This document shows, piece after piece, positions 1 to 7,903 of a stretch of DNA of 64,000 nt; within the stretch, counting starts at the first letter, position 1; every line of letters begins with the position of its first letter. The notes beneath the pieces are model-generated. The model had not been told where the DNA came from and made no database searches. It was given only the letters and a program-made list of their open reading frames with translations. A program made the translations under genes and the position numbers. The DNA is from Planomonospora sp. ID67723 (GTDB lineage Bacteria; Actinomycetota; Actinomycetes; Streptosporangiales; Streptosporangiaceae): contig NZ_JABTEZ010000001.1 of assembly GCF_015711605.1 (NCBI RefSeq), positions 248,001-312,000 of the forward strand, written 5' to 3'.

Positions 1-874
1 AGCCGACCCGGCGGGCCACCGAGGTGACCGTCGTGGCCGGTTCGGCGAGCAGGTCGGCGGCGAGCGCCATCCGCCACTCCGTCAGGTACGCCAGCGGGGA
101 CTCGCCCACCAGCTCGGTGAAGCGCTTGGCCAGCGTGGTGCGGGAGACCCCCGCCTCCGCGGCCAGGGAGGTGAGCGTCCACGGCCGGTCCGGCGCCTCG
201 TGCATGGCGCGCAGCGCCGGTCCCGCCACGTCGTCGCCGAGCGCGCGGTACCAGGCGGGCGGGACGGACTCGGGCCGGTCGAACCATTCCCGAAGCGTGC
301 AGACCAGCAACCAGTCCAGCAGACGGTCCAGCACGATCTGCCGGCCCGGCCGCTCCCCGGCGAGCTGCGCCTCGAAGTAGTCGCGCAGCGGCCCGCAGTC
401 GTGGTGGTCCGCCACGACGAGCACCGGCGGCAGCACCCGCAGCAGCCGCCTGGGTGCCTCGCCCCGGACGTGGTACGCCCCGGCCATCATCACCGTGCGG
501 CCCTCCAGCTCCCCCGGCCCGCCCGGCTCTCCCCGGCGGCCGTCCCCGGTCCCGGCGGTGCGCGGCCCGGCCTTCACCACGCCGCCGCAGCGCACGTCGA
601 GCGGCGGATGCGGCCGCGCGGCGGCGCCGGGCTCGTCGGCGAACACGAACGGCTCGGGCCCGCGCACGATCGCCACCTCGCCCAGCCGTACGGCGTGCGG
701 CCGGCCGCCGTCTCCCGGGGGGATGATCCATCCTCCCTCCCCGCGCAGCGGCACGCACAGCGTCATGGATGCGCCGTCGGTGAAGCGCAGCGCCCACGGC
801 GGCGACAGCACCGACCGGCCGAAGACGGCGCCGTCGGCGCGCACGCCCCGGAGCAGATCGTCGAAGGGGTCCAT
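1..874 (-). CDS. AraC-family transcriptional regulator (C-terminus cut by window edge)
   Basis: Reading the minus strand from an ATG at 874 gives an open frame of about 290 codons that runs off the left edge. The first ~200 residues look like the cupin-type sensor domain seen in AraC regulators annotated with Cupin_6 (a glycine and proline rich ligand-binding fold). The end carries an AraC helix-turn-helix: PWTLTSLAAEAGVSRTTLAK is the first helix pair, followed by RFTELVGESPLAYLTEWRM. The second helix-turn-helix is cut at base 1. It is divergent from the NmrA-type oxidoreductase at 1000, with about 125 bases between the starts, a usual arrangement for a regulator and its target. The ligand is unknown. 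Confidence 0.9.
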   Translation of the reverse strand, partial: MDPFDDLLRGVRADGAVFGRSVLSPPWALRFTDGASMTLCVPLRGEGGWIIPPGDGGRPHAVRLGEVAIVRGPEPFVFADEPGAAARPHPPLDVRCGGVVKAGPRTAGTGDGRRGEPGGPGELEGRTVMMAGAYHVRGEAPRRLLRVLPPVLVVADHHDCGPLRDYFEAQLAGERPGRQIVLDRLLDWLLVCTLREWFDRPESVPPAWYRALGDDVAGPALRAMHEAPDRPWTLTSLAAEAGVSRTTLAKRFTELVGESPLAYLTEWRMALAADLLAEPATTVTSVARRVG

Positions 875-999
875 GACCGTCAAGATATGCCCGCCGTACG
901 GCCCGCACGCCGTACGGACGCCCCGGACGGACGATCGCGCATGCACGCCGTACGGACGGCCATGGCCCGGTCCCGGTGCCGGCCGGTTGACTCCATGTC

Positions 1000-1833
1000 A
1001 TGACGACACATGGGGATCAGGTCCTCGTACTGGGCGCCACCGGCAAGACCGGGCGGCGGGTGGCAAGGCGGCTCCGGGAGGCGGGCCGGACCGTGCGGGC
1101 GGCGTCCCGCTCGGGTGAGGTGCGGTTCGACTGGTACCGGCCGGACACCTGGGCCACCGCGCTGGAGGGCTCCTCGGCGGTGTACCTCGTCGCCCCGGAC
1201 GACCCCGCGCCCGTCCACGACTTCGTCAAGCAGGCGACGGCCTCGGGCGTGCGCCGGTTCGTGGCGCTGTCCGGGCGGGGCATCGAGCACGTGGGCGACG
1301 ACTTCGGCCAGGGCATGGTCGCCGCGGAGCGGGCCGTGCGCGAATCCGGCGTGGAGTGGACGATCATCCAGCCGAACAACTTCGACCAGAACTTCGACGA
1401 GGACCTCTGGCGGGAGCCGCTGCGGGCCGGCCGCCTCGCCCTGCCGATCGGGGACGTGCCGGAGCCGTTCGTCGACGTCGAGGACGTGGCCGAGGTCGCG
1501 GCGGTCCTGCTGACGGAGGACGGGCACGCCGGGCGGGTGTACGAGCTGTCGGGGCCGCGCGGGCTGACCTTCGAGGAGGCGGCCGAGACGATCGCGCGGG
1601 CGGCGGGCCGGACGATCGAGTACGTGGAGCTGACCCCGGGAGAGTATCGCGGGGAACTGCTCGCCGAGGGGTATCCGGAGGCCGCCGCCCGGGCGCTCGG
1701 GGCGTTGTTCGAGGTGCACCGGGCCGGGCACCTGGCCGGGGTCGCCGACGGGGTGCGGCGGGTGCTCGGCCGCGAGCCGGCCGCTTTCGAGGACTACGCC
1801 GCCCGGGCCGCGGCCGCAGGCGCGTGGGCCTGA
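1000..1833 (+). CDS. NmrA-like NAD(P)-binding oxidoreductase
   Basis: A 277-residue protein with an N-terminal dinucleotide-binding motif VLVLGATGKTGRRVARRL, typical of atypical short-chain dehydrogenases of the NmrA/NAD(P)H-binding family. The acidic FVDVEDVAEVAAVLL segment in the second half is a standard family feature. The catalytic Tyr-Lys pair of classical SDRs is not obvious, so it may sense redox cofactors or reduce an unknown substrate. Its start ATG lies 125 bases from the divergent AraC-type regulator, which probably controls it. Function is assigned at family level only. Confidence 0.88.
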   Translation: MTTHGDQVLVLGATGKTGRRVARRLREAGRTVRAASRSGEVRFDWYRPDTWATALEGSSAVYLVAPDDPAPVHDFVKQATASGVRRFVALSGRGIEHVGDDFGQGMVAAERAVRESGVEWTIIQPNNFDQNFDEDLWREPLRAGRLALPIGDVPEPFVDVEDVAEVAAVLLTEDGHAGRVYELSGPRGLTFEEAAETIARAAGRTIEYVELTPGEYRGELLAEGYPEAAARALGALFEVHRAGHLAGVADGVRRVLGREPAAFEDYAARAAAAGAWA

Positions 1834-1910
1834 CGGTCTGCGACCGCTGCAGTGGCAGTGACACCTGAAGCTTGGACATCTAGTGACAAAAGCACCACTA
1901 CGCTCGAAGT

Positions 1911-2450
1911 ATGTCCGACCAGTCTGCCTGCCACTGCCTCCTCTGCGAGGAGCACGACGTGACGCCCGACGACGTCGACCTGCGCCTGATGCGGAGCGTC
2001 CGGGAGCAGGGGTGGGGGGTCGTCATGATCCCGGAGGACGAGGACGGGCCGGGGTGGGCGTTCACCGTCGGGCTCTGGCACACGCTCCGGTCACCGGAGA
2101 TCGCCATGCTCGGCCTGCGCGTCGAGGTGATGCGCGACTGCCTCAACACGCTGGGAGCCGAGATCGCGGCCGGGCACGCGGTGGCCGCCGGACAGGAGCG
2201 CCACGACGTCATCAAGGACTACCCGGTCGCCGTCCGGGAGGTCCACCAGAGCTGGTACCGGTCGCTGTTCGGCACGGCCCTGTACTTCTACCGCCGTCCG
2301 CCGCTCCCCTTCATGGAGATCGTCTGGCCGGACGCGCGGGGGCGGTTCCCCTGGGACAGGGACGCCGTGCCGGGCCTGGCCGAACGCCAGCCGATGCTGT
2401 GGGTCCCCAAGGACGACCACGCCCCGGGGTACTGGTCGAAGCTGCCCTGA
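1911..2450 (+). CDS. DUF4262 domain protein
   Basis: A 179-residue soluble protein. The C-x-C-x2-C motif near the N-terminus (CHCLLC), the segment GWGVVMIPEDEDGPGWAFTVGLWH and the central GLRVEVMRDCLNTLG block match the pattern of DUF4262 proteins, which are common in actinomycetes and have no assigned biochemical role. The cysteine cluster could bind metal, but this is inference. It stands alone, convergent with the CPBP protease gene, with a 40-base gap. Confidence 0.8.
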   Translation: MSDQSACHCLLCEEHDVTPDDVDLRLMRSVREQGWGVVMIPEDEDGPGWAFTVGLWHTLRSPEIAMLGLRVEVMRDCLNTLGAEIAAGHAVAAGQERHDVIKDYPVAVREVHQSWYRSLFGTALYFYRRPPLPFMEIVWPDARGRFPWDRDAVPGLAERQPMLWVPKDDHAPGYWSKLP

Positions 2451-2490
2451 GGCGGCGTGGAAGCCCGCTCCGCTCCGCGGCGGCCGCTCC

Positions 2491-3351
2491 TCAGCTCCCC
2501 TGGAAGAGCATGTCGATGTAGACGAGGTTGACCGCGACGTGGATCGCGATGACCGCCCAGATGTTGCGGTAGCGCGACCACAGGTATCCCTGCATCAGGC
2601 CGAACACGCCCTGGAAGGCCACCATCGAGGCGAGCCCCGGGCCGAGGTCCCCTTCCAGGTGGCTGACGTGCATCGCGGCGAACAACAGGGAGGAGGCGAG
2701 GATGGCGGGCCAGCGGCCGTACAGCGTCTCCAGACGGGTCTGCAACCATCCCCGGTAGAAGATCTCCTCCAGCACGCTCGCGGTCAGCAGTGTGATCAGC
2801 GATATCACCGCGAGCGTGACGGGGTCGGGCAGTTCCTGGGTCAGCGGCGGCGCGAGCGGGCTGACCTTCGCCAGCAGGAACCACGCCGCCATCGCGGGGA
2901 GCGGGGCCAGCCAGACGACGGGGGCCGGGATCGCGCGGGCGGCCGGCCCGCCGTCGCGCAGCAGCCGGAAGGCCGCCAGGGGTACGGCCAGCAGGAGCAG
3001 CACCTTGATCAGGGGGTACCACAGGTCCCCCGGCTGGATGATGATCACGATCGGGAACGCGACCGCCGCCGCCACGAGCGCACGGCTCTCCCGGGCGACC
3101 CGCCGTCTCGGCAGGCCGGCCAGCGGTCCGGGTACGGCCCGGCCCGGCGGGACCAGACGGGCGAGCGCCATCGCGGCGAGGGCGGGCAGCGCCGCCGCCC
3201 AGAGGGAGGCCTTGGCCGCGCCGGGGTCGGCAGAGGCGGTGACCTCGGCGTTCCCGGTCACCGCGAGCCAGAGGTAGGCAAGGAGGAAGACCGCCAGCCC
3301 AGCGGCCGTCACGACGGCATAAGAAGTCCTCGGCACATCGGTTCTCACCAT
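2491..3351 (-). CDS. CPBP-family intramembrane metalloprotease
   Basis: A polytopic membrane protein with about eight hydrophobic segments. The family signature is present: LEEIFYRGWLQTRLE (glutamate pair and arginine), a histidine in FAAMHVSH, and a final motif IAIHVAVNLVYI. These residues bind metal in CAAX-protease-like (Abi/CPBP) enzymes, which act inside the membrane. The frame is open upstream to a TTG at 3477, with ATGs at 3414, 3387 and 3363. I chose the ATG at 3351 because it lies just before the first membrane segment and has a GGGAT sequence at a workable distance, while the earlier ATGs have purine runs abutting the codon. The start is uncertain. It is divergent from the sigma factor at 3540. 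Confidence 0.82.
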   Translation of the reverse strand: MVRTDVPRTSYAVVTAAGLAVFLLAYLWLAVTGNAEVTASADPGAAKASLWAAALPALAAMALARLVPPGRAVPGPLAGLPRRRVARESRALVAAAVAFPIVIIIQPGDLWYPLIKVLLLLAVPLAAFRLLRDGGPAARAIPAPVVWLAPLPAMAAWFLLAKVSPLAPPLTQELPDPVTLAVISLITLLTASVLEEIFYRGWLQTRLETLYGRWPAILASSLLFAAMHVSHLEGDLGPGLASMVAFQGVFGLMQGYLWSRYRNIWAVIAIHVAVNLVYIDMLFQGS

Positions 3352-3539
3352 GGTTGCGATCATCCCGCGCCGCCGGGTGATCGCCATCCTGCGGCGGTGC
3401 CGGACCGGCGTCATCCTTTCGATGTACGCGGCGGAGTGACCTTCCCCTCCGTTTCCCGAAAAAATCTGAAAGGGCAAGAAACAGAGCGCCGTTACCGGAC
3501 AAGTACCAGGTGATCACATCCCTGGCGGAAGGAAGCCGC

Positions 3540-4307
3540 GTGGGTTCCCCTGATCCCAAGCGGCGCTTCGAGGAGATCTACACCGTGCACTATCCGGATC
3601 TGCTCGCCTACGTGCGACGGCGCACCGACTCTCCCGACGACGCCGCCGACGCGCTCGCCGAGACGTTCACCACGGCCTGGCGCCGCCTGGACGACGTCCC
3701 CGAGGGGCACGACGCCCGGTTGTGGCTGTACGGCGTGGCCCGGCGCGTGCTGGCCAACGACCGCCGGGCCGAGACCCGCCGGACCGAGCTCGCCGTGCGG
3801 CTCCGAACGGAGCTCGCCGTGTGGGCCGGGGAATCCGCCGGGCGCGGTGTCGAAGACGACCCCGGCGGAGTCCGCGAGGCGTTCCGGCGGCTCGGCCCCG
3901 ACGACCGGGAACTGCTGTCCCTGGTGAGCTGGAAGGGTCTGGACAGCGCGGAGATCGCGACCGTACTGGGCTGCTCGCGCGGGGCCGTACGGCTCCGGCT
4001 GCACCGGGCGCCCGGGAGCTGTTCGACGAGATCACCACCGCCCCGGCCGCCGCACCCGCTCACCGCCTGCGGTTCGCCTTCCCCCTCCGCTGCTGGACCG
4101 TCCTGCCGGCGGTCGTCACGGCGACGGTCGCGGGAGTGGTGGCGAGCTGGGCGCTCCCCGGCACGCTGGGGCCCTCTCCGGCCTCCGCCACCCTGGATCA
4201 ACTCGCCCTCCGCGCCCTGCTGCCGCAGTCGCTCCGGACGCGGCAGCGGGGCGGGCAGGCCGGGCCCGGGACCCCTGGTGCGCGTCGTGGTCAGGCGGTC
4301 GCGGTGA
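3540..4307 (+). CDS. ECF-type RNA polymerase sigma factor with probable 3' frameshift
   Basis: The GTG at 3540 is preceded by GGAAGGA at good spacing and opens MGSPDPKRRFEEIYTVHYPD, a sigma-70 region 2 beginning. Region 2 continues through DAADALAETFTTAWRRLDDV, and region 4 is visible as LVSWKGLDSAEIATVLGCSRGAVRLRLHRA. Immediately after HRA, near 4010, the frame turns to Arg/Pro/Ser-rich nonsense until 4307. The next frame instead reads RELFDEITT and then a membrane segment WTVLPAVVTATVAGVVASWA, ending at 4402. One missing base at about 4010 would restore a normal end to region 4. Both DNA-binding regions are intact, so the protein may still work. The tail in the other frame resembles the membrane part of proteins that often follow such sigma genes. 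Confidence 0.75.
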   Translation: MGSPDPKRRFEEIYTVHYPDLLAYVRRRTDSPDDAADALAETFTTAWRRLDDVPEGHDARLWLYGVARRVLANDRRAETRRTELAVRLRTELAVWAGESAGRGVEDDPGGVREAFRRLGPDDRELLSLVSWKGLDSAEIATVLGCSRGAVRLRLHRAPGSCSTRSPPPRPPHPLTACGSPSPSAAGPSCRRSSRRRSREWWRAGRSPARWGPLRPPPPWINSPSAPCCRSRSGRGSGAGRPGPGPLVRVVVRRSR

Positions 4308-4383
4308 TCATCCAGGCGAGGGCGAGCAGCACGACGACGGGGATCAGCCACACGACGGCCTCGATCGCGAACTCCTTGTACAC
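4291..4383 (-). CDS. Putative 30-residue single-span membrane peptide
   Basis: On the minus strand a GTG at 4383 follows AGAAAGAAG at six bases and encodes 30 residues ending at TGA 4291-4293. It starts MYKEFAIEAVVW and continues with one long hydrophobic stretch (IPVVVLLALAWMI), consistent with a membrane-anchored micropeptide. The upstream strand holds AT-richer sequence suited to a promoter. The ORF overlaps the garbled 3' end of the sigma-factor gene in antisense. I do not recognise the peptide. Support is the ribosome-binding site, the clean hydrophobic pattern and the stop position; conservation was not tested. Confidence 0.45.
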   Translation of the reverse strand: MYKEFAIEAVVWLIPVVVLLALAWMITATA

Positions 4384-4508
4384 GGCGCACTTCTTTCTCT
4401 GAGACGAACTGAGTCGACAAAAGTATCGGCCCGTAGCATATGGGGTTAAGGGAATCGGCAGCTCAAAGGGTCGCGTGCTCCGGAGAGCCCCGGGAGCGCG
4501 GGAGACCC

Positions 4509-5075
4509 TCAGGTGCGGCGGGCGGCGAAGGCCCGCGCCCCCTCGGCCCAGGTGCGGTCCAGGTCGGAGCCGTCGGGATAGCGGCCGTCGAGCTCCAGGA
4601 TCACCATGCCGTGGGCGAAGGACCACAGGGCCTGCGCGAGGTACGGCTCGCCCGCGGCGAGGAAGAACGGGGTGCCCGACCACTCCTCCAGCCCGGGGGC
4701 GAGGCGCTCGCGGGCCAGCGGCCCCGAGGTCGTCAGCCGGTAGAGGCGGGGACGGGCGAGCGCCGCCGCCCGGTAGGCCCGCAGCACGGCCCCGATCGCC
4801 CCGGTCCCGTCCGCCGCCTCGGAGGGCGCCGTGCCCTCCAGCGCCGCGTGGAGGACGGCGCCCATCTCGGCCAGGCCCTGCTCGATCAGGGCGGCCTCGA
4901 CGGCGGCCTTGTCGGGGAAGTGCTTGTACAGCGAGGGCGCCCGGATGCCGAGCCGGTCGGCCAGCGCCCGCATGGTGAGGGCGTCGCGGCCCTCCTCCTC
5001 CAGCAGCTCCCGCGCCGCCGAGGCGATCTGCGCCGCGCGGGGGGTGAGGGGACTCAGTTCCGGCCGACCGCTCAT
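4509..5075 (-). CDS. TetR-family transcriptional regulator
   Basis: A 188-residue protein with an N-terminal TetR helix-turn-helix: ALTMRALADRLGIRAPSLYK followed by HFPDKAAVEAALIE. The rest is helical and resembles the TetR_C_33-like ligand domain (LARPRLYRLTTSGPL). Its ATG overlaps the stop of the SRPBCC gene upstream as ATGA, so the two are translationally coupled. Two TetR-type palindromes lie in front of the pair (5596-5636), suggesting the regulator represses its own operon. Confidence 0.92.
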   Translation of the reverse strand: MSGRPELSPLTPRAAQIASAARELLEEEGRDALTMRALADRLGIRAPSLYKHFPDKAAVEAALIEQGLAEMGAVLHAALEGTAPSEAADGTGAIGAVLRAYRAAALARPRLYRLTTSGPLARERLAPGLEEWSGTPFFLAAGEPYLAQALWSFAHGMVILELDGRYPDGSDLDRTWAEGARAFAARRT

Positions 5076-5581
5076 CAGGCCGTCTTCTCCGCACGGACCT
5101 TCAGCGCCGCGTTCATCGCGGCGAAGTTGCCCGCCACGTCCAGGACCTTCCCGGCGAACGGGACGAGCGCACCGGTGAAGGTCTCGCCCTGGACGAGCCG
5201 GCTCCGGCCGCCGCCGAGGTCCTCGATCAGGAAATAGTGCTCGCCGTCCACGATCCCCGGAATGCCGAACCGGCCGATCCAGCGCAGCTCCCGCTCCGGG
5301 GTCGCGGCCAGGACCGTCGGGGAGAAGGTCATGACGTTCCCGTCGCTGGAGAGCTTGTTGGTGAGCTTCGCGCCGACGCGCGGCTCGCCCTCCGCGCTCA
5401 CGATGAACGGGTTCCACTCCGGGTAGGCGGCGAAGTCGGTCAGCACCCGCCACACCTTCTCGGGCGGGGCCTCGATCTCGGCCTCGGTGCGGATCCTGTG
5501 CGGGCGGGCCAGGGTCCAGAGGAAGGCGGCGACGGGCACGGCGACCAGGACGGCGACGGCGATCAGGATCCAGGCGAGCAT
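5075..5581 (-). CDS. Membrane-anchored SRPBCC (START-like) protein
   Basis: The ATG at 5581 has GGAGGA eight bases upstream. The 168-residue product begins with a hydrophobic anchor (WILIAVAVLVAVPVAAFLW), followed by a Bet v 1-like SRPBCC domain: IEAPPEKVWRVLTDFAAYPEWNPF is the classic first strand and helix of polyketide-cyclase/START-like folds. Such domains bind hydrophobic ligands; the ligand here is unknown. It is the first gene of a two-gene operon with the TetR regulator. Confidence 0.88.
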   Translation of the reverse strand: MLAWILIAVAVLVAVPVAAFLWTLARPHRIRTEAEIEAPPEKVWRVLTDFAAYPEWNPFIVSAEGEPRVGAKLTNKLSSDGNVMTFSPTVLAATPERELRWIGRFGIPGIVDGEHYFLIEDLGGGRSRLVQGETFTGALVPFAGKVLDVAGNFAAMNAALKVRAEKTA

Positions 5582-5595
5582 GACTTCCTCCACGG

Positions 5596-5636
5596 GCTAA
5601 CGCTGTTAGCCACAACAGTAGGCTAACAGCGTTAGC
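5596..5636. promoter_or_regulatory. Two tandem TetR-type operators
   Basis: GCTAACGCTGTTAGC at 5596-5610 and GCTAACAGCGTTAGC at 5622-5636 are two 15-bp sites, each a palindrome with GCTAAC/GTTAGC arms and three central bases. One is the reverse complement of the other, and their starts are 26 bases apart. They lie directly upstream of the SRPBCC-TetR operon. On the minus strand a possible -10 (TACTGT) falls between them, so occupied sites would block the promoter. Confidence 0.8.
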
Positions 5637-5663
5637 TTCGCAAGGGATCGGACCGGGGAAGCG

Positions 5664-7322
5664 TCAGGACCCCTTGGCCGAGGCGTCCTCCGGGAGTTCG
5701 TCGGGCTTGGCCACCCGGAACCAGCGGCAACCGTACGGGCCGATGGTGAAGCGCACGCGCCCGTCCGGCGGCACGTCCTGCGTCCCGTCGACCAGCAGAT
5801 CGACCAGGACCTGCGAGTCGTCGATTCCGCAGAGGTAGAGCTCCACCTGCGCCTCGCGGTCGGCGAAGTTGTGCACGGCCAGCACGGTCCCGCCCTCGGC
5901 GTCGGCCCGGTGGGCCAGTACGGCCTCGTCACCGGCGTCCAGCACCTCGTAGTCGCCCCAGGCCAGCTCGGGCGACTCCCGGTAGCGCTCGATCAGCATC
6001 GTCACCCAGCGCAGCAGCGAGTCGGGGTCGCGGCGCTGGGAGTCCACGTTGACGTTGCGCGGGCCGTACTCGCCGGCGGGACTGGGGACGGAGACCTTCG
6101 GGTCCTCGGAGAAGCCGCCGCTCGGCGCCCACTGCATGGGGACCCGCACCGCCATCCGGCCCTCGGCCTCCAGGTTCTCGCCGAGACCGATCTCCTCGCC
6201 GTAGAAGAGCACCGGCGTGCCCGGAAGGGAGAACATCACGCTGTAGGCCAGCTTGAGCCTGCTCAGGTCGCCGCCCAGCATCGGCGGCAGGCGACGGCGC
6301 AGACCGCGCCCGAACAGCTGCATGTCCTTGTCCGGGCCGAATGCGTCGAAAACCTCCTGGCGCTCGGAGTCGGTCAGCTTGTCCAGGGTCAGCTCGTCGT
6401 GGTTGCGGACGAAGCTGGCCCACTGCGAGTCCTTGGGCGGCCGGGGCCGCTCGCGCAGGGCCTCGGCGAGCGCCCGCGGGTTCTGCCGGGCCATCGACAG
6501 GTGGAAGCGCTGCATGCCGATGAAGTCGAAGCACATGGTGACCTGGTCACCGTTGCCGTTGCCGAAGTACTTCATCAGGTCCGGGTAGGGCAGGTTGACC
6601 TCGCCCAGCAGGATCGCGCTGCCGTCCCGCCTGTTCAGGAAGGCCCGCAGGTCGGCGAGGAACTCGTGCGGATCACCGCCGACGCCGTCCAGGAGGAACG
6701 GCACCGCGTCCACCCGGAAACCGGACAGGCCCAGCTCCATCCAGAACCCGAGGATGCGCGCGATCTCGTCACGGACCTCGGGGTTGCCCGTGTTCAGGTC
6801 CGGCTGGAACCGGTAGAAGCTGTGCAGGTAGTACTGGCCGGTTCCCTCGTCGAACTCCCAGAGGCTGTCCTCCTTGTCGGGGAAGACGATGGCCTTGGGA
6901 TCGTCGGGTTCCGGCTCGTCCTTCCAGACGTACCAGTCGCGCTTGGGCGAGTCCCGGCTGGAGCGGGACTCCTTGAACCAGGGATGCTCGTCGGAGGTGT
7001 GGTTGACCACCAGGTCGGCGATGACCCGGATACCCCGGTCCCTGGCGGTCCGCATGAACTCCACGAAGTCGCCCAGGGTGCCCAGGCGGGGGTCGACCGA
7101 GTAGAAGTCGGTGATGTCGTAGCCGTCGTCGCGGTCGGGAGTGGGGAAGAACGGCATCAGCCAGATGCACGTCACCCCGAGCCTGTCCAGGTGGTCGACC
7201 TGCTGGGTCAGGCCCCGGAAGTCGCCGATGCCGTCGCCGTTGCCGTCTTTGTAGGTCTCGACGTCCAGGCAGTAGATGACGGCGTTCTTCCACCACAGAT
7301 CGGCGGTGTTGGTCAGTCGCAT
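5664..7322 (-). CDS. GH13 alpha-amylase-family enzyme (trehalose synthase-like)
   Basis: A 552-residue cytoplasmic glycoside hydrolase family 13 protein without signal peptide. Conserved regions appear in order: VIADLVVNHTSDEHPWF (region I), GFRVDAVPF with the nucleophile Asp (region II), ILLGEVNLPY with the acid/base Glu (region III) and FVRNHDELTLDK (region IV). The start MRLTNTADLWWKNAVIYCLDVETYKDGNGD and the DFRGLTQQVDHLDRLGV block resemble trehalose-synthase (TreS)-like GH13 members. The usual maltokinase fusion is absent. Probable role: rearranging or hydrolysing maltose, trehalose or short alpha-glucans; substrate not proven. It is monocistronic. Confidence 0.9.
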   Translation of the reverse strand: MRLTNTADLWWKNAVIYCLDVETYKDGNGDGIGDFRGLTQQVDHLDRLGVTCIWLMPFFPTPDRDDGYDITDFYSVDPRLGTLGDFVEFMRTARDRGIRVIADLVVNHTSDEHPWFKESRSSRDSPKRDWYVWKDEPEPDDPKAIVFPDKEDSLWEFDEGTGQYYLHSFYRFQPDLNTGNPEVRDEIARILGFWMELGLSGFRVDAVPFLLDGVGGDPHEFLADLRAFLNRRDGSAILLGEVNLPYPDLMKYFGNGNGDQVTMCFDFIGMQRFHLSMARQNPRALAEALRERPRPPKDSQWASFVRNHDELTLDKLTDSERQEVFDAFGPDKDMQLFGRGLRRRLPPMLGGDLSRLKLAYSVMFSLPGTPVLFYGEEIGLGENLEAEGRMAVRVPMQWAPSGGFSEDPKVSVPSPAGEYGPRNVNVDSQRRDPDSLLRWVTMLIERYRESPELAWGDYEVLDAGDEAVLAHRADAEGGTVLAVHNFADREAQVELYLCGIDDSQVLVDLLVDGTQDVPPDGRVRFTIGPYGCRWFRVAKPDELPEDASAKGS

Positions 7323-7460
7323 GGGTCCGCACTACCCGCCCGCGGGAGGTTTATGAGGACATGGGCAGGGGGAACAGCGTGTGTTCCGGTGGGCGAATCC
7401 GCCTCCGGCTAGGGTGGGAGGAATCACCCAGGGGTGACCGACGACCCACCGGAGGGCACC

Positions 7461-7835
7461 ATGCGGCAGCCGAGGCGCGGCGCGCCCTTCGGCTGGCTGC
7501 TCGCCCTGCTGCTCCCGCTGCTCGTCTCCGGCGGCCTCGGGCCGGGCGCCGCCTCGGCCCTGCTGCACGCCCCGTCGGTCGCCAAGGCGTCCGGCGAGCA
7601 CCACCCGTTCTCCCGCCAGGCCCACGCCGGGGACCGGTTCCACCTCTTCGCCCCGGGCCTCGCCGGGACCGGCGGCTCCGGCGGAGGACACCCCGTCGCG
7701 GCCGTCCCGCCCGGCAGCCGGCACCTGCCCCCGCCGGCCGGCTCCGGCACGGGCCCCGCGCGCGACGACGGCCCCCGCCCCCTCGCGGCCCTGCTGGTCA
7801 GGCCGGGCCGGGCCCCTCCCTCCACGGGCGCCTGA
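7461..7835 (+). CDS. Small putative secreted or membrane-anchored protein, unknown function
   Basis: The ATG at 7461 has GGAGGG at five bases. The 124-residue product starts with arginines and a hydrophobic stretch (GWLLALLLPLLVSGGLGPGAASA), a likely signal peptide ending near residue 36. The remainder is rich in Gly, Pro, Ala and His with no recognisable domain. It lies about 70 bases upstream of secDF on the same strand and may be co-transcribed. Low-complexity composition makes the coding call less certain than for its neighbours. Confidence 0.6.
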   Translation: MRQPRRGAPFGWLLALLLPLLVSGGLGPGAASALLHAPSVAKASGEHHPFSRQAHAGDRFHLFAPGLAGTGGSGGGHPVAAVPPGSRHLPPPAGSGTGPARDDGPRPLAALLVRPGRAPPSTGA

Positions 7836-7903
7836 GGCACCCGGACCCGCTCCGGGAGCTTCGCCGTCCCCGCGAACATCCCTTCAAGCCCGTGGAGGCT
7901 TCA

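Noticed and set aside
880-1731. Long minus-strand ORF opposite the NmrA-type gene
   Set aside because: Pro/Arg/His-rich composition with no motif; it is the antisense shadow of a clear oxidoreductase.
5871-7412. 513-codon plus-strand ORF over the GH13 gene
   Set aside because: No recognisable motif, odd composition, and it lies entirely opposite a gene with all four GH13 regions.
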